Positions 34,623 to 44,039 are shown, counted from the first letter of the stretch. The stretch: DNA of 64,000 nt from Pseudohoeflea sp964511625 (GCA_964511625.1 CAZEJG010000019.1:7740-71739), one strand, 5' to 3'. Numbers and translations are program-made. The notes: generated by a model from the sequence alone, not told the origin.

Positions 34623-35615
34623 CTATCCATAGACCTCTTCCAGGATTGAGCGGTCCCAGAGATCGGCGTCGACGGGCGTGTCGAGCAGCGCCAGCGTTTC
34701 GACGTTTGCCGCCACCGTCGCGTCGGTGAACCAGCCGAAGCCGTTCTTGTCCGTTAGCTCTGAGAACATCAGAGGTACCTGACGCTCGGCCTGGAGCTTC
34801 TGCGTCGGCAGATCGAGACCCGCATCGGGGAACATCGCCACGGTCAGTTCCGCCGCCTTCTCCGGATCGGCCTTGTAGTCGGTCCAGCCGTGAACTTCGC
34901 CCTTCATCAGCGAGACCAGTCCGGCGCGGCGGTTGGCGAGGCTCTCCTCGGTGGCGATGTAGGTCTGCGAGTGGACGGAATACCCGAAGTCCGCGAGCAG
35001 CATCGTCACGCTCTCCACGCCCTGGATTTCCATGGCGACGGGCAGATCGGTCGCCCAGCACAACAGGCAGTCGACCTGCCCCTGCATCAGCGGCGCGGCG
35101 TCATATTGCGTCGGCACCACTTCGATCGCGTTCACGTCGACGCCGTTGATGCTGCACAGCGCCTTGAGCACCGGCATGTTGGCGAGCGCCATGCCGATGC
35201 GCTTGCCGACCAAGTCGGACGGCTCGTTCACCGGGTTGTCGGGCAATGAGGCGATCGCGAAGGGGTTCTTCTGCATCGCCACGGCAATGATCTTGAACGG
35301 TGCGCCCTGATTGACCGCCGCCGCGGTGTAATCGGCAGCCGAGATGCCGGCCAATGCGGTACCCGCGACCACCGGAGGTTCGACAGGCGCGTTGGGGCCG
35401 CCGGGAAGCAGCGACACGTCGAGCCCCTCGTCTTTCCAGTAACCCTCGTCCTTGGCGATGTAGCTGCCGCCGAACTGGACGGAATGGAGCCACGACAATT
35501 GCAGCGTCGCTGCCGTCGTCTGGGCGCGGGTCCGGGTCGCGGGCAGAAGTGTGGCGGCGCCCAAGGCTACCGTGCCCCCGAGAAAGTGACGGCGGGTCGG
35601 AATGAGAACGGTCAT
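34623..35615 (-). CDS. NMT1/THI5-like ABC transporter substrate-binding protein
   Basis: A 330-residue periplasmic protein with a twin-arginine signal (TRRHFLGGTVALGAATLLPA). The mature part starts LQLSWLHSVQFGGSYIAKDE and GYWKDEGLDVSLLPGGPN, the pattern of THI5/NMT1 proteins that bind hydroxymethylpyrimidine or flavin/thiamine precursors; LVGKRIGMALANMPVLKALC and VECLL-like QGQVDCLLCWATD follow. AAGGAG precedes the ATG, which directly follows the stop of the UPF0104 gene. No TPP riboswitch or thiamine gene is nearby, so the ligand is open; the Tat signal suggests folding or cofactor loading before export. Confidence 0.88.
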   Translation of the reverse strand: MTVLIPTRRHFLGGTVALGAATLLPATRTRAQTTAATLQLSWLHSVQFGGSYIAKDEGYWKDEGLDVSLLPGGPNAPVEPPVVAGTALAGISAADYTAAAVNQGAPFKIIAVAMQKNPFAIASLPDNPVNEPSDLVGKRIGMALANMPVLKALCSINGVDVNAIEVVPTQYDAAPLMQGQVDCLLCWATDLPVAMEIQGVESVTMLLADFGYSVHSQTYIATEESLANRRAGLVSLMKGEVHGWTDYKADPEKAAELTVAMFPDAGLDLPTQKLQAERQVPLMFSELTDKNGFGWFTDATVAANVETLALLDTPVDADLWDRSILEEVYG

Positions 35616-36569
35616 TCACATCTCCTTTTGCTGAACAATTGTAGGGCGATCCGGGGACTGGGCAACAGAGACAGACGCTTTTACGGCGCCGTGTGGCCTG
35701 CGAAGCGCAAAAAACGCTCCGGGAAGGGTGGAAACCAAGACCGCGAGGCCGAAAGCGATGCTCGCAGCCACGCCGGACGCAGCATCGCTGCCGGCGATCG
35801 GAAACAGCGCCGCGGCCGCACCTTCGCGCCACCCCCAACCCGCCACGGAGGCCGGCAGCAGCATGGCGGTCAGGATCAGCGGGACGATCAGCATTGCGAC
35901 GGCGGGGGGCAGCCACGTCCCGGTTGCGCGCGCCGCGGTGACGAAGGCGGCGACGGTCAGCAGCGCCACCGCCAGCGACAGGACGGTTTGCGCCGCAAGC
36001 CGGCCGATCAGCGCCACTCGCACCGCCTCGCCCCAGCCGCCAGCCTGAACCCGCAGGAATGCCAGGCCGCCGATCCCAAGGACGATGATCATGAGAACAA
36101 GGACCGGCAGCCAGATGAAGTCCGGCAGACGATCGCTGCCCGGAAGCACGGCTTGCGGGGCCACGAGGGTGACGGCGAGCGTAACGGCGAGGATCGCGGC
36201 CATGGCGACCTGCCCGGAGGCGCGTTCGAGCACCACCGCCTGGGCCGCGCGCTTGAGAGGGCCGCCCTGCCGGGACCGCACCGCACGCGCGGCATCGCCC
36301 AGAATGCCGCCCGGCAGCGTCTGGTTGATGAACTGTGACAGGTAGTATTCCGCGACCGCTGCCCTGATCGTCAGCGGCAGGCCGAGAGCGACCGCGGTGA
36401 CGCGCCAACGCAGCGCCGAGAGCACGATGACGAGCGTCAGCAGGACGAGGCTCAGGAAAAGCCAGCCGAGGGCGATGCCGGCAAGGCGCTCGATCACGCC
36501 TTGCGGATCGGTGATCGCCAATGCCGCGGCGATCAGCGCCAGGGGAACGAGGATCCGGATGAACCGCAT
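35616..36569 (-). CDS. UPF0104 / lysylphosphatidylglycerol-synthase-type membrane protein
   Basis: A 317-residue integral membrane protein with about eight helices (for example IRILVPLALIAAALAI and GWLFLSLVLLTLVIVLSAL). The conserved UPF0104 segment is AEYYLSQFINQTLPGGILGD followed by ARAVRSRQGG. Related proteins include the flippase half of MprF and AglD, so lipid translocation or regulation of a lipid enzyme is likely. It has no soluble synthetase domain. The start ATG overlaps the upstream stop by one base (TGATG). Neighbouring genes for a CDP-alcohol transferase and a sulfatase-like transferase suggest that it handles the lipid they make. Confidence 0.82.
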   Translation of the reverse strand: MRFIRILVPLALIAAALAITDPQGVIERLAGIALGWLFLSLVLLTLVIVLSALRWRVTAVALGLPLTIRAAVAEYYLSQFINQTLPGGILGDAARAVRSRQGGPLKRAAQAVVLERASGQVAMAAILAVTLAVTLVAPQAVLPGSDRLPDFIWLPVLVLMIIVLGIGGLAFLRVQAGGWGEAVRVALIGRLAAQTVLSLAVALLTVAAFVTAARATGTWLPPAVAMLIVPLILTAMLLPASVAGWGWREGAAAALFPIAGSDAASGVAASIAFGLAVLVSTLPGAFFALRRPHGAVKASVSVAQSPDRPTIVQQKEM

Positions 36570-38185
36570 CAGGGGGCGCTCCCCTGCGTGCTGGTCGCTG
36601 TGAGAAAGCGGTCGCGGAAGTCGCTCATCGGCCAAGCGTTGAGCGCCGCCGCGGGTTCGAGCCCCTTTGTCCATTGCCAGTCGTCGAACAGCGCGATCGC
36701 CTCGGGCGGCCCGATAAGGTGGACAGGTACGTCATGTCCGCCCTCCTGCGAGACGAAATCCGCAGCCTGATGATCGCCCAGGACCACGAGAAGCGGCTGG
36801 TCGGATGTATTGCGTGCCGCCCAGTCGAGCACGGTGCGAACGGAATAGTCCAAAGATCGGCCGTAGTGGTCGCGGATCCGGTCGCGGTCCGCCCACACCT
36901 CCCGCGGCGTCGGGCCGGCGGTGGCCATGGCGTCGAAGATGCGTCCGTCGCCGACGTCTTCCCACGGCACCATCGCGGCGACAGGCGTCCACGGCGCGTG
37001 GCTGGACACAAGCGCGATCTCCGCCATGACCGGTCGGCCCTTGTCGGGGAGCCGGTCATAGGCGGTGAGCGTGTACTGGTCGGGCATCGTCACCCAATTG
37101 AAGGGCTGGCCGGCATAGCCGAGGTCCTTCGCCGCGAAAATCTCCTCGAACCCCATCTTCGGGCCTTCCGGCCAGGCGAGTACGATCGCCGGAACCACGG
37201 CGCGGGTCAGGTAACCCGCGCGGGCAGCGAGTTGGTAAAGCGTCAGGTGCCGGCTCGACAGTATCGCGCCGTAGCGCCGCTGGTCGCCGATCGGCAGCCC
37301 CGAGGCGAGCGTGCCGTGGGCGAGCCAGCTCTGTCCGCCCTTCACCGGAGAGGTCAGCCAGCCGGAGCGCGCTTCGAGGCCCGCCTGCTCCAGCTTCAAA
37401 GAAGCCTGTGCGAGGGTCTGCCGGTGGCGCGTCGCATAGAGCGGATTGTCGAAGGCGGCGCGTCCGTAGCTCTCGATGAAGATCACGCCCACATCGCGAC
37501 CGTCGAGCCGCCCGAGCACGCCGTCGCGGTCCCGCCAGGGATCATTGTCGGCGGCGACGGTGAATTCGGAAAGCGCTGTCAGCGACTGTCGTGACATGCG
37601 GATCTTCTCGGCCGCGAGCCGGGCGGTGAAGGCCGAGCCCGGCGGGTTCCAGCCCTTCCAGCCGGTCTGCGCGGTGTGAACTTCGGTCGCGGAGAGAACG
37701 GCGAAGGCGAGTGCGACAACCCCGGTCGCCGCCCTGGCCGAAACGGAAAGCCGGCTGCCCGCGCGCGCCCACAGTCGCAGGCCGGCAAAGAGCAGCCAGC
37801 CGACGAGGAAGACTACGGTGAGCACGAGAAGGAGGCAGGCGATCGCCCCCACTGTTCCGATACTGCCCGAAAGCAGCCGAACACCGGCGCCGATCAGCGG
37901 AGCGTCGACCACCGGGTCGAATTGTCGACCGAAGGCGGTGTACGCGGTGAAATCGAGCAGTTTCACGAGGACCATCGCCGTCAGCCCAAGGGCTGCGACG
38001 ACCAGAGGCCAGCGCGCCAGCCGGCCGATCGCCAGCGCGCCCAGCAGCAGGACTGGAAGCTCGAGCGGAAAAAGCGCCAGTGCGGCCCAGGCCAGCGCCT
38101 TGGGATTGTTCGGCTGAACCAGAACGAGGTCGAGCAGGAGGGCGGACAGGATCAGGCCGATGAACAGGCGCACGTGAACCGTCAT
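36569..38185 (-). CDS. Sulfatase-like / LtaS-type membrane phosphotransferase
   Basis: A 538-residue enzyme of the alkaline-phosphatase superfamily. Four or five N-terminal helices (residues ~5-170, e.g. LFIGLILSALLLDLVLV) anchor a periplasmic catalytic domain. Its metal/nucleophile region includes DVGVIFIESYGRAAF, GGQSWLAHGTLASGLPIGDQ (expected Ser/Thr nucleophile) and VVLGDHQAADFV with the Asp-His metal ligands, near GGHDVPVHLIG. By architecture it resembles LtaS, OpgB and phosphoethanolamine transferases, so it may transfer a polar phospho-group from a phospholipid to a glycan or lipid. Coupled by overlap to the CDP-alcohol transferase and UPF0104 genes. Confidence 0.83.
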   Translation of the reverse strand: MTVHVRLFIGLILSALLLDLVLVQPNNPKALAWAALALFPLELPVLLLGALAIGRLARWPLVVAALGLTAMVLVKLLDFTAYTAFGRQFDPVVDAPLIGAGVRLLSGSIGTVGAIACLLLVLTVVFLVGWLLFAGLRLWARAGSRLSVSARAATGVVALAFAVLSATEVHTAQTGWKGWNPPGSAFTARLAAEKIRMSRQSLTALSEFTVAADNDPWRDRDGVLGRLDGRDVGVIFIESYGRAAFDNPLYATRHRQTLAQASLKLEQAGLEARSGWLTSPVKGGQSWLAHGTLASGLPIGDQRRYGAILSSRHLTLYQLAARAGYLTRAVVPAIVLAWPEGPKMGFEEIFAAKDLGYAGQPFNWVTMPDQYTLTAYDRLPDKGRPVMAEIALVSSHAPWTPVAAMVPWEDVGDGRIFDAMATAGPTPREVWADRDRIRDHYGRSLDYSVRTVLDWAARNTSDQPLLVVLGDHQAADFVSQEGGHDVPVHLIGPPEAIALFDDWQWTKGLEPAAALNAWPMSDFRDRFLTATSTQGSAP

Positions 38186-38919
38186 GCTTTCCTTGCGAGC
38201 CAGAAGACATCGGTGGCGAAGGACCATGTGAGCAGGCCGAGCGCGATCACCGCGGCGAATGTCGAGACCGGCGGCGTGACGACCGGTACCAGCAATACGG
38301 CGAGCGTCCCGATCTGGATCACGCAGATCGCCTTGCGCCGCATGCGCTCCGGCAGCGGCGCCCGCAACCAGGGCAGGCCCCACATGGCGAGAACGAACAA
38401 GTAGCGCATCCCGCCGAGCAGCAGAACCCATGCTCCCGCCGTCTCTGTCCGCCAGGCGACCGCGGCGAGGAGCAGCGCGAAGGCGGCGTCAACTTCCATG
38501 TCGAAGCGGGCGCCCCAGGGCCCGGCGAGGCGGCTGCGGCGCGCGAGCCACCCGTCCAGTCCGTCGAGCGACAGGGCCACGATGGCGAGTGCGAAGTAGA
38601 TCCACGCCGTCCCGGTCGTCATCACCTCGGGCCTTGCGAGAGGCACAAGGAAAAGCGAAGCAAGCGCCATGCGTCCGAGTGTCAGCGTGTTGGCGGGGCC
38701 GAACCGGGCGGCCGGCCATCGACGCAGAAGTGCGATTCCGACGATACCCGCACCACAGACAAAGCCCGCGACCGGCAGAACCATCGCTTCACCGGCGAGA
38801 CCCATTGAGGCCAGACCGACGAGCATCGCAAACGAGAGGGAGAGGAGCACAAAGGTCGGCACCGGACCGGATCCGGCGCTTTCACCGGGTCCTGCGGTCT
38901 GCGGATCGTGAATGCTCAT
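38182..38919 (-). CDS. CDP-alcohol phosphatidyltransferase family protein
   Basis: A 245-residue membrane enzyme that makes phospholipids from CDP-activated lipid and an alcohol (or vice versa). The catalytic signature D-x2-D-G-x2-A-R-x8-G-x3-D-x3-D is complete: DGLDGWLARRSRLAGPWGARFDMEVD. About six helices are predicted around it. The alcohol (glycerol phosphate, inositol phosphate, serine or other) cannot be read. The ATG at 38919 starts a sensible protein; upstream readings lack a start with a ribosome site. It is the first gene of the operon, and its stop overlaps the sulfatase-like gene start (ATGA). Confidence 0.9.
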   Translation of the reverse strand: MSIHDPQTAGPGESAGSGPVPTFVLLSLSFAMLVGLASMGLAGEAMVLPVAGFVCGAGIVGIALLRRWPAARFGPANTLTLGRMALASLFLVPLARPEVMTTGTAWIYFALAIVALSLDGLDGWLARRSRLAGPWGARFDMEVDAAFALLLAAVAWRTETAGAWVLLLGGMRYLFVLAMWGLPWLRAPLPERMRRKAICVIQIGTLAVLLVPVVTPPVSTFAAVIALGLLTWSFATDVFWLARKA

Positions 38920-39038
38920 CCGGAAAACAGGTATGGGTTGGAGCGGGCCTGTCAAGCGGCAAGTCCGGTTTACGTCCTGACCGCCGCATCCTAAGGTAAA
39001 AGCGAAACATCCCGGCATGACGGAGGATCGGACACCAC

Positions 39039-39593
39039 ATGAACGCCACCTCGCCCGCATCGGCACCTGTCCGCTACGCACCGGTGTCGCGCGTCCTTCA
39101 CTGGCTGACCGTCATCCTGGTGCTGACCTCGATCCCGGCCGGCCTCGTCATGGTCGAGCAGGGGCTGCCCCGGTGGCTGCAGGACGGCCTCTTCCTCTAC
39201 CACAAGAATATCGGCCCGGTGATCCTGCTGCTGGTCGTCCTGCGCATCGTCTACCGGTTCGTTCATCGCCCGCCGCCGTACCCCGAGACGATGCCCCGGT
39301 CGCAAGCGCTCGTCGCCGAGACGGTGCACTGGCTGCTCTATGCCTGTCTCGTCGTCATGGCCGTCTCCGGAACGATCCGCGTCCAGGCCGGCGGCTTTCC
39401 GATGGAAGTCTGGGATCCGCTCTTCGGCGGAATCGTGTCGAAGGACAAGGCGCTCGCCGACACCGCCAAGGCGGTGCATTACTGGGTCCGCATCCCGCTC
39501 ATTCTCCTGATCCTCGGCCATATCGGCGCCGCCGCCATGCACGGTCTGATCAAGAAGGACGGCATCTTCAGCCGCATGTGGCCGCCGGCCTGA
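39039..39593 (+). CDS. Cytochrome b561 family protein
   Basis: A 184-residue inner-membrane diheme cytochrome of the YodB/CybB type. Four helices are visible, with heme-ligand His residues in SRVLHWLTVI, FLYHKNIG, AETVHWLLYA and ILGHIGAAAMH. Proteins of this family pass electrons between quinones and periplasmic acceptors, including superoxide in E. coli CybB. The gene stands alone on the plus strand between two minus-strand operons, with a 119-base gap upstream, and converges with the oxidase gene downstream. Confidence 0.92.
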   Translation: MNATSPASAPVRYAPVSRVLHWLTVILVLTSIPAGLVMVEQGLPRWLQDGLFLYHKNIGPVILLLVVLRIVYRFVHRPPPYPETMPRSQALVAETVHWLLYACLVVMAVSGTIRVQAGGFPMEVWDPLFGGIVSKDKALADTAKAVHYWVRIPLILLILGHIGAAAMHGLIKKDGIFSRMWPPA

Positions 39594-39606
39594 AGGCGAC
39601 GCTGCC

Positions 39607-40884
39607 TCAGCCCCGAACGGAAATCCCGTGTACCAGGGTGGCGCCGGTCTCGTACCAGGCGGCCTTGGCCGTTGCGAAACGTTCGTCATGGTGCGTGATC
39701 GGAGCGATCGGCAGGGCGGCGGGGTTGTCCTCGATCAGCGCGACCGCCGCGGCGCGGCCGAAGACGGTGCCCGGCGCGATGCCGCGTCCCGAATAGCCGA
39801 AGACCGCATAGGCGCCGGGACCGAAGCCGACGATCTTCGGAATATGGTCGCCGGTCATGGCGATGCGGCCGCTCCAGCCGTGTTCGAAGGGCAGATCACC
39901 GAGATCGGGATAGAGCGAGCGCAGCTTGCGCCGCGCCCAGGCGGCGTGAAACCCCTTGCCGGCATGTTCGAGACTGCCCACACCGCCGATGATCAGGCGT
40001 CCGCTCGCATCGAGCCGCACCGACGACATCACCGTCGCCGTATCCCAGCACCCTTCTCCGCCCGCGAGGATTTTCTCGCGCGCGTCCGCTGGCAGGGGCG
40101 CCGTCGCGAACTGGCAATAATTGAAGGGAATGAAGCCCGGCGTGTAGGGCGCATCGATTCCCGAATGATAGGCGTTGGTAGCGACCAGCAGCCGCGGCGC
40201 ACGCACTTCGAAACCGTTGGCCCGGACCACCCAGGCCTCGCCCACGCGATTGATTGAGTTCACCGGCGAGTGTTCGTGGATCGCCGCGCCCTTCTCGATC
40301 GCCGCCCGGGCAAGGCCACGGGCATAGGCGAGCGGCTGGATGGTGCCGGCGCGCGGATCGAACAGCGCGCCTTCGAAGGCCTCCGTTCCGGTGCGCTTCA
40401 CGGTCTCTGCCCGGTCGAGCAGGCCAAGCGGTGCGCCGTGGCGGTTGCCCTGCCGGTAGCGGTTCTCGAGATCGCGCAATCCGTCTTGCGAATGGGCCAG
40501 ATGCAGCGTGCCCTTGCGGGTCGCCTCGCAATCGATCCCCTCGCGCTCGATCAGCGCGAACACCTCGCCCGGCCCGGCGCCGAGCAGGTCGATGAGGCGC
40601 TGGCCGGCCACATCCCCCATCTGCGCCATGATGGTGTCGGGCGGCAGCCAGAGACCGGCATTGACGAGCCCGACATTCCGCCCCGAACCGCCATGGCCGA
40701 CGGTCTCCGCCTCGAGCAGGCAGACCGAAACGCCCCGGCGTGCTGCTTCGAGCGCCGCGGAAAACCCCGTGAACCCGCCACCGATGACGATGAGACCGGC
40801 GGTCTTGTCCCTATCGAGCGGCGGCGCGCTCACCTCCTCGCGCGAGCTCGAACGCCACAAAATCGAAAAGTCTGGAGACGGCAT
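39607..40884 (-). CDS. FAD-dependent amine/D-amino acid oxidase family protein
   Basis: A 425-residue flavoprotein of the DAO family, closest in pattern to gamma-glutamylputrescine oxidase (PuuB/OrdL). The dinucleotide-binding motif is LIVIGGGFTGFSAALEAARRG, then GHGGSGRNVGLVNAGLW (flavin loop), RGLARAAIEKGAAIHE and near the end GYSGRGIAPGTVFG. It is cytoplasmic. The ATG at 40884 matches the normal N-terminus (MPSPDFSILWRSSS) and has AAAGG about ten bases upstream; the frame is open to 41079. No other polyamine genes are adjacent, so substrate is not fixed: PuuB-like, sarcosine or D-amino acid oxidation are all possible. Confidence 0.88.
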   Translation of the reverse strand: MPSPDFSILWRSSSREEVSAPPLDRDKTAGLIVIGGGFTGFSAALEAARRGVSVCLLEAETVGHGGSGRNVGLVNAGLWLPPDTIMAQMGDVAGQRLIDLLGAGPGEVFALIEREGIDCEATRKGTLHLAHSQDGLRDLENRYRQGNRHGAPLGLLDRAETVKRTGTEAFEGALFDPRAGTIQPLAYARGLARAAIEKGAAIHEHSPVNSINRVGEAWVVRANGFEVRAPRLLVATNAYHSGIDAPYTPGFIPFNYCQFATAPLPADAREKILAGGEGCWDTATVMSSVRLDASGRLIIGGVGSLEHAGKGFHAAWARRKLRSLYPDLGDLPFEHGWSGRIAMTGDHIPKIVGFGPGAYAVFGYSGRGIAPGTVFGRAAAVALIEDNPAALPIAPITHHDERFATAKAAWYETGATLVHGISVRG

Positions 40885-41113
40885 GCGCGGGGGCCTTTCA
40901 CACATTGAAGACGGGAGCCGGCCGGTATCTGAAGCATTCCGGCCGAATCCCGACCCGACGCTACAACAGGCCGCTTGCCGCTTGCACGTCATTTCCCGTG
41001 GGAATCTGGCTTGATTGTCGCCGACGTTCGATGCGCTCTCGCCGCGTCGCCCCGATCCGCCCATGGCAACTGCGGTCAACCGCCATGGGACTGGTCGGAA
41101 CCGCGCGGCCTGT

Positions 41114-41770
41114 TCAGTCGCGTTGCTGTTGCCGGGTCAGAACGAATTTCAGCCCGCGCGACCGGTCGATGATGCCGAGCATCCCGAACCGGCACACCGA
41201 ACCGTCCCAGCACGGCGTCCGCCACTCGGTCGAGCCGCCGGAGAGTTTCCCCGGCAGGAAGGAGCTGTCCGGCTTGGTGTCGAGGATCGCCTCCAGATAA
41301 TAGGAGGTCCAGGAAGGTAGCATTGCCGCCATGGTCGTCGAGAGTTCCTCGATCCCCGAATCGTAGTCCCAGGCGCGCTCCCAGTCGACGCGGCAACCTC
41401 CGGCGGGCGTTTCCGGAGTGGGGAGCGTCAGGTGAATGACCGGGAACCCGCCCTTGAAATCGGCCTCCTCGCTTCCGGTCTTGGAGAGCACGCTGACGCC
41501 CGGCCGCGCGCCGTCTTCGGTCCCCCAGAGATGGAAGGTATTGGAGACGATCCTGTAGCCCTCCGGCAAAAGCCGTTCGGCGAGCCCCTCCGTCACCGGT
41601 TTATCGAGGCAGGCGGTCTTGAAGATCTGAAAGACGTTGAGAATGCCGCGTAAGTCGGTCTTGTTCTCATAGGCAAAGACGATCCGCTGCGGCTCGGCAG
41701 CGTCCGCCGTTAGGGCGGGAAAAAATCCCAGCCACAGCGTTCCCGCTGCGAGGAAACGGAGACGGTTCAT
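41114..41770 (-). CDS. Secreted protein of unknown function
   Basis: A 218-residue protein with a clear signal peptide (LRFLAAGTLWLGFFPALTADA). The mature part contains four Cys (TACLD, GGCRVDW, TPCWDG, SVCRFG), three of them in the second half, so disulfides are likely. No domain is recognised. Trp-rich segments WERAWDYDSGIEEL and PSWTSYYLEAILD stand out. It lies 101 bases downstream of the nucleotidyltransferase gene on the same strand and could be a distal member of that cluster, or independent. Confidence 0.65.
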   Translation of the reverse strand: MNRLRFLAAGTLWLGFFPALTADAAEPQRIVFAYENKTDLRGILNVFQIFKTACLDKPVTEGLAERLLPEGYRIVSNTFHLWGTEDGARPGVSVLSKTGSEEADFKGGFPVIHLTLPTPETPAGGCRVDWERAWDYDSGIEELSTTMAAMLPSWTSYYLEAILDTKPDSSFLPGKLSGGSTEWRTPCWDGSVCRFGMLGIIDRSRGLKFVLTRQQQRD

Positions 41771-41871
41771 CGCGTCACTCCTTGGTGCGTGCCCCGCGGA
41801 TCATGTCGCTTCGAAAAGCATAGCACGACGGAGGCGCGGAGGACAGAAAGTCGGCGCCTGCTTGGGGATGC

Positions 41872-43350
41872 TCAGTTGCTGTCCCGAAGAGCCTCGCAGC
41901 TCACCATCCGAAAGCGCACGGCGCTGTAACGGTCCAGCTCGGCCTGTGTCGCCTTGGTGTTGAAGCTGCGCGCGGGCACTGCGACGATAACGGGATCCGG
42001 CTCATGCGCCGCGATATCGAGCCGGACCCGGAACCGCAGCGGCAGGTTCCGGACGCCTCTATTTCGCACGACAGCCCTGAGGCGCATGACATGGCGATCG
42101 CCGCAATTGATCTCGAACTCGATGCGCCGGGACGCGGCCGGAATCGTGGCGGATAGCCTGATGTCGAGGCTTCCCGACCAGTTCTGTCCGGGCCGGCGGC
42201 CGGGAAGGTCAAGGGTCGCTTCGAGCACTGGCGGGTGAACGCTATCTGCTCCCGGTTTCGGCCGGCCGAACGGCGAGGCGAGCACCAGCGGAGAGCGCTC
42301 TCCGCGCTGCCGTCGTCGCCCGCGCAAGAGCCTGCCCTGCTTCGCCATCGTCCGCGCCAGCCACGAGAGATCGATCCGATCGCTCTTCGGGCGTGATTCC
42401 GCCACGGCTGCCGCCAATTGAAAGGGATAAGCCGCCGCACCGCGCTCCAGCGCCGCGAGCACGCTGTCGGGCACGGGTTTTTCGAGCCGCTCGCGCGCAT
42501 AGAAGAGAGCTGTAAATGCCGCTGCGCCGAGGCGGCGCTTTCCGGCGAGCGCGACGAAGAGGTCCCAATCCACCGCGCCTTCGTCCACTGCCAAAGCTGC
42601 ATCGGCAAGCCAGTCACTCGACTTGTGTGCTCCCAGCGCGCCATGGGCGATGGCGATCAGGATGGTGTCGAGCGGCGAGGGAACGCGAACCGGCGTGCCG
42701 TTGAGAACGCCCGGCCGCGACCGCTCCCACAGCGCAGCGTCCTCGCCTTCGGCCGTGTGCGGTGGATGGAAGGCAGTCCGGTGCAGGTCGAAATTGCCGA
42801 ATTCGCCGCGAACGAAATTGATGCCCGTCACCTGCCCGAGTTGGGTCCGCTGATAGAGCGCCGATCCCGAGCCCGACGGTATCCAGCCTTCCTCGCTGAG
42901 GACATCGAAGGCCGGGTGCAGGTCGTCGGGCTGCACGACGATGTCGATATCGTTGACGATGCGTCCGCGAGCCGACGCCTCCCCGCTCGCCGCGCGTCCC
43001 GCGCCCTTGATCGCCAGCATCTCCACGCCTTCATCCGACAACCGGCGCAACACGCCGCCTGCCTCGCTCACCACCATGTGGCTGCGCGACCAGATGGAGC
43101 GCTCGATGCCGGCGATCCGCGGTCGCATCGGGCTGTCAGGCGCCAGAACGGATACGCGCCGCGCGGCGAGGCTGATCAGCCGCAGCTGCCCCCAGGTCAG
43201 ATCGTCGAAATCGGCGGCCACCTCGAAATCGCGCCATGCCGCGGCTGCCCGGTCGGCATCGCTCAACGTCGCGGCCCTCAGAAGGAGGTCGATCGACGGA
43301 CCCGGCCAGGCCAGTCGCGCGAACCGCCTGATGAGAGGGGACGGGATCAT
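41872..43350 (-). CDS. Nucleotidyltransferase family protein (PF14907-like)
   Basis: A 492-residue cytoplasmic protein. The N-terminal half has the nucleotidyltransferase_5 pattern: MLAIKGAGRAASGEASARG followed by RIVNDIDIVVQPDDL with the paired Asp residues for metal, then the helical region DTILIAIAHGALGAHKSSDW. The C-terminal ~140 residues are beta-rich and unassigned (LDIRLSATIPAASRRIEFE). Such proteins occur in capsule and RiPP-like gene clusters with PqqD and HprK-like kinases, but the reaction is unknown. The ATG at 43350 overlaps the stop of the glycosyltransferase gene (ATGA). Last of five coupled genes. Confidence 0.78.
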   Translation of the reverse strand: MIPSPLIRRFARLAWPGPSIDLLLRAATLSDADRAAAAWRDFEVAADFDDLTWGQLRLISLAARRVSVLAPDSPMRPRIAGIERSIWSRSHMVVSEAGGVLRRLSDEGVEMLAIKGAGRAASGEASARGRIVNDIDIVVQPDDLHPAFDVLSEEGWIPSGSGSALYQRTQLGQVTGINFVRGEFGNFDLHRTAFHPPHTAEGEDAALWERSRPGVLNGTPVRVPSPLDTILIAIAHGALGAHKSSDWLADAALAVDEGAVDWDLFVALAGKRRLGAAAFTALFYARERLEKPVPDSVLAALERGAAAYPFQLAAAVAESRPKSDRIDLSWLARTMAKQGRLLRGRRRQRGERSPLVLASPFGRPKPGADSVHPPVLEATLDLPGRRPGQNWSGSLDIRLSATIPAASRRIEFEINCGDRHVMRLRAVVRNRGVRNLPLRFRVRLDIAAHEPDPVIVAVPARSFNTKATQAELDRYSAVRFRMVSCEALRDSN

Positions 43351-44033
43351 TCGCCGGTATCCGCCTTCTTCCGGCGCATGAGTGCTTCGTGCGCCGCGAC
43401 CAGATAGCCCCGTGTCCGCTCGCGGGCGCGGGTGTCGGACAGGGACCCGGGCCTGAGCCGTCGAAGCGCGAGCACATCGTCGAGCAACTCGTGCCGGTGG
43501 CCGAGGTGCCGCCCGCGTCCCAGCCAGTCGATCATCTCGCCCAGATTGCCGGGAAAATCCTGCATCTCGCCCACTTCGCGCATGCCGTCGGCGCGATAGA
43601 CCATCGTCGTCCGTGTCCACAGGTCTATTATTTTCCCGTCTCCGGTGGCCGCCGCCTCCGGCTTATCGCCGTCGCGAAACGTGCGACCCTTGGCGAAGAC
43701 GGCCATCACATCCGGTGCTGCCTCCAGCCAGGTGATCTGGCGCGCCATCTTCTGCGGCAGCCAGATATCGTCGGAATCGAGCGTCGCTACCAGGTCGGTG
43801 GTAACTTGACGGAAGCCGACGCTGGTCGCGGAGCCGGGGCCGCCGTTCTCCTTGCGAATGACGGCGACGCCGGTGCCGAAGCTTTCGGCAACTTCCGCCG
43901 TCCTGTCAGCCGAGCCGTCGTCGACGACGATGATTCGCTCGGGCAGAACCGTCTGGCCCAGCACCGAACGGATTGCCTCGCCGAGATGGGCCTCGGCATT
44001 ATAGGCGGGGATGACGACGGAATAGGACAACAT
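43347..44033 (-). CDS. Family 2 glycosyltransferase (second of the cluster)
   Basis: A 228-residue GT-A enzyme. The nucleotide-binding strand is YSVVIPAYNAEAHLGEAIRS, followed by IIVVDDGSADRTAEVAES and the D-x-D-like ATLDSDDIWLPQKM. It lacks a membrane anchor and is short, so it may add a single sugar. It starts seven bases after the other GT2 gene and overlaps the nucleotidyltransferase start by four bases. The second half (DLWTRTTMVYRADGMREVGE) has no recognised acceptor motif. Sugar and acceptor unknown. Confidence 0.88.
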   Translation of the reverse strand: MLSYSVVIPAYNAEAHLGEAIRSVLGQTVLPERIIVVDDGSADRTAEVAESFGTGVAVIRKENGGPGSATSVGFRQVTTDLVATLDSDDIWLPQKMARQITWLEAAPDVMAVFAKGRTFRDGDKPEAAATGDGKIIDLWTRTTMVYRADGMREVGEMQDFPGNLGEMIDWLGRGRHLGHRHELLDDVLALRRLRPGSLSDTRARERTRGYLVAAHEALMRRKKADTGE

Positions 44034-44039
44034 CGCGGA

